Source of the DNA: Flavobacteriales bacterium
Lineage (GTDB): Bacteria > Bacteroidota > Bacteroidia > Flavobacteriales_D > Sanyastnellaceae
Length of the DNA: 43,836 nt
Assembly (NCBI GenBank): GCA_947448135.1
Contig: CANFLZ010000017.1
Span: 1 to 43,836, forward strand
Reading direction: 5' to 3'
The notes below the pieces were generated by a model that made no database searches, was not told where the DNA came from, and saw only the letters and a program-made list of their open reading frames with translations. Shown here in pieces: positions 43,701-43,836 of this stretch (the first letter of the stretch is position 1; every line of letters begins with the position of its first letter). The position numbers and the translations under genes are program-made.

Positions 43701-43836
43701 GCCTTCGCAAGTCAAGTAGGTTTGAGCTGGGTATGTACATGTTCCATTTTCTTGATTCGCGGAGGCATTGTAGTTACATGCCAATGAATCTGTACAGCCA
43801 TTCACGATACATACTTCATCTACACCATCACAATTC
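40782..43836 (-). CDS. Large T9SS adhesin with Cys/Asp-rich repeats (5' end outside window)
   Basis: The frame is open to the right edge, so the start is missing; about 1017 residues are visible (residues below count from the GTG at 43805). Parts in order: nine 51-residue Cys-rich repeats, a tenth degenerate one, a MopE-like metal-binding block (DADGDGFGGG... DCDDSN... GNGIDEDCNG), Ig/cadherin-like tandem domains (about 555-850), Asp-rich TSP3-like loops (DSDSDGISD, DEDSDNDGISDADE) and a gliding-motility-associated C-terminal sorting domain (about 920-1007, EIPEGFSPNADNTNDTWEI, NRWGAKVYE, PDGTYFYVL, ending YIKR). It is probably exported by the T9SS and displayed on the surface. The PorP/SprF-like gene begins at the very next base. 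Confidence 0.93.
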   Translation of the reverse strand, partial: NCDGVDEVCIVNGCTDSLACNYNASANQENGTCTYPAQTYLTCEGTCINDTDGDGICNEIEVPGCTDSNACNYDALATDENGTCTYPAQTYLTCEGTCINDTDGDGVCNEIEVPGCTDPTACNYDALATDENGTCTYPAQTYLTCDGTCINDTDGDGVCNEIEVPGCTDPTACNYDALATDENGTCTYPAQTYLTCEGTCINDTDGDGICNEIEVPGCTDPTACNYDALATDENGTCTYPAQTYLTCEGTCINDTDGDGVCNEIEVPGCTDSNACNYDALATDENGTCTYPAQTYLTCEGTCINDTDGDGVCNEIEVPGCTDPTACNYDAFATDENGTCTYPAQTYLTCEGTCINDTDGDGVCNEIEVPGCTDPTACNYDALATDENGTCTYPAQTYLTCEGTCINDTDGDGICNEIEVPGCTDPTACNYDALATDENGTCTYPAQTYLTCEGTCINDTDGDGVCNEIEVPGCTDPTACNFNEYATDNNGSCNYPSLTYYVDADGDGFGGGLPTLYCINPGAGYVTNNDDCDDSNIAVYLGATEICGNGIDEDCNGSDLSCPSPIANNDNGTMNEDETLVIDLLNNDDPNTNTIDSASVDLDPNTSGVQTSVTTADGTWSVDDLGNLTFVPNANFNGTAQLNYVMSGINGALSNNAIISVDVLAVNDAPLATENINVSTPYGTPINICVDPLTIINVDGDNVSVSGSLFGPINGVESNVNDGDLCFTYTPSANFTGVDSILVTLCDDGTPSLCDTIWVLVNVGPTSPIANDDYLNSNNGTVSIDVVLNDQILGGLDYTVSIVDSTQNGTLAIDGSWVSYTPKFGFCGMDTMIYSLCNTAGLCDTAMLIIEVAPVDSDSDGISDFNETADSDADHDGTPNYLDEDSDNDGISDADEAGSSSLCSNDFKDCDQDGTPDYLDYFTCGVPLEIPEGFSPNADNTNDTWEIPGIEEFPENTLVILNRWGAKVYEAAPYNNTWDGTSSSNTLGGNQLPDGTYFYVLKTKPDAAPINGYVYIKR
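42426..43802 (-). repeat. Tandem array of nine 153-bp units in the adhesin gene
   Basis: Nine units of exactly 153 bases (51 residues), spaced without gaps and nearly identical, encode GCTDPTACNYDALATDENG, six cysteines per unit and an acidic DTDGDG loop. A tenth, diverged half-unit precedes 42426 (42310-42425). Unit types repeat in fours: units 2-5 and units 6-9 show the same order (SNA, PTA, PTA, PTA with V, V, I, V before CNE). Confidence 0.97.

Noticed and set aside
42426-43802. Regular repeats considered as a CRISPR array
   Set aside because: Units are contiguous, 153 bp, in frame and protein-coding, with no unique spacers and no cas genes.

Overview
The window reads as a chromosomal segment of a Bacteroidota bacterium, most likely a Flavobacteriales-type organism. 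The basis is a type IX secretion (T9SS) set (PorP/SprF-like protein, PorE-like OmpA/PD40 proteins, and a very large surface protein with a gliding-motility-type C-terminal sorting domain), recurring Bacteroidota-type -7 promoter elements (TAnnTTTG or TAnnTTCG), an apparent lack of Shine-Dalgarno sequences, and an AT-rich composition. I saw no rRNA, tRNA, CRISPR array, transposase or integrase. Coding density is very high: no gap between genes exceeds about 100 bases, so there is no gene-free stretch over 300 bases to describe.

Layout. 1-1536: tail of an unrecognised gene, then on the minus strand a small lipoprotein and a family 9 glycosyltransferase. 1600-7835: housekeeping genes, namely TatD-like nuclease, asparaginase AnsA, a CpsB-type PHP phosphatase, a 2Fe-2S ferredoxin, a stand-alone HsdR-N-like nuclease domain (minus), AMP nucleosidase, DNA polymerase III delta (holA) and hemE. 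7840-10310: two tandem, diverged exported OmpA-domain proteins with 'N-x-SFE' N-terminal domains, separated by a terminator. 10325-13574: thrS-infC-rpmI-rplT with a strong terminator. 13586-18216: an NHLRC2-like secreted protein, a family 4 glycosyltransferase, a Crp/Fnr regulator and fabG. 18227-23276: a membrane protein with a MIDAS-like motif, a substrate-binding-like protein, a DUF218 protein and a TPR protein. 23288-25789: a tightly overlapping series of phosphosulfolactate synthase-like (ComA), rhodanese, DedA and aroE genes. 25810-34548: a surface-polysaccharide cluster (flippase, two polymerase/ligase-like membrane proteins, two GT4 enzymes) ending in a secreted GH2 beta-mannosidase-like enzyme. 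34538-37579: a PD40 protein lacking an OmpA domain (minus), then murQ and a small unknown protein. 37621-43836: a minus-strand operon of T9SS adhesin, PorP/SprF-like protein and PorE-like OmpA protein.

How it fits together. The right half is mostly cell-envelope biology: assembly of a surface polysaccharide, peptidoglycan amino-sugar recycling (murQ), peptidoglycan-binding OmpA proteins, and a T9SS adhesin with its probable partner proteins. The adhesin begins outside the window and contains nine near-identical 51-residue Cys-rich, Asp-rich repeats. Several promoter elements lie only 4 to 6 bases before the start codon, which suggests leaderless transcripts. I did not find a wholly new system. 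The best candidates for follow-up are the adhesin/PorP/PorE-like module and its repeats, the ComA-rhodanese overlap, the HsdR-N domain beside holA, and the unknown gene coupled to murQ.
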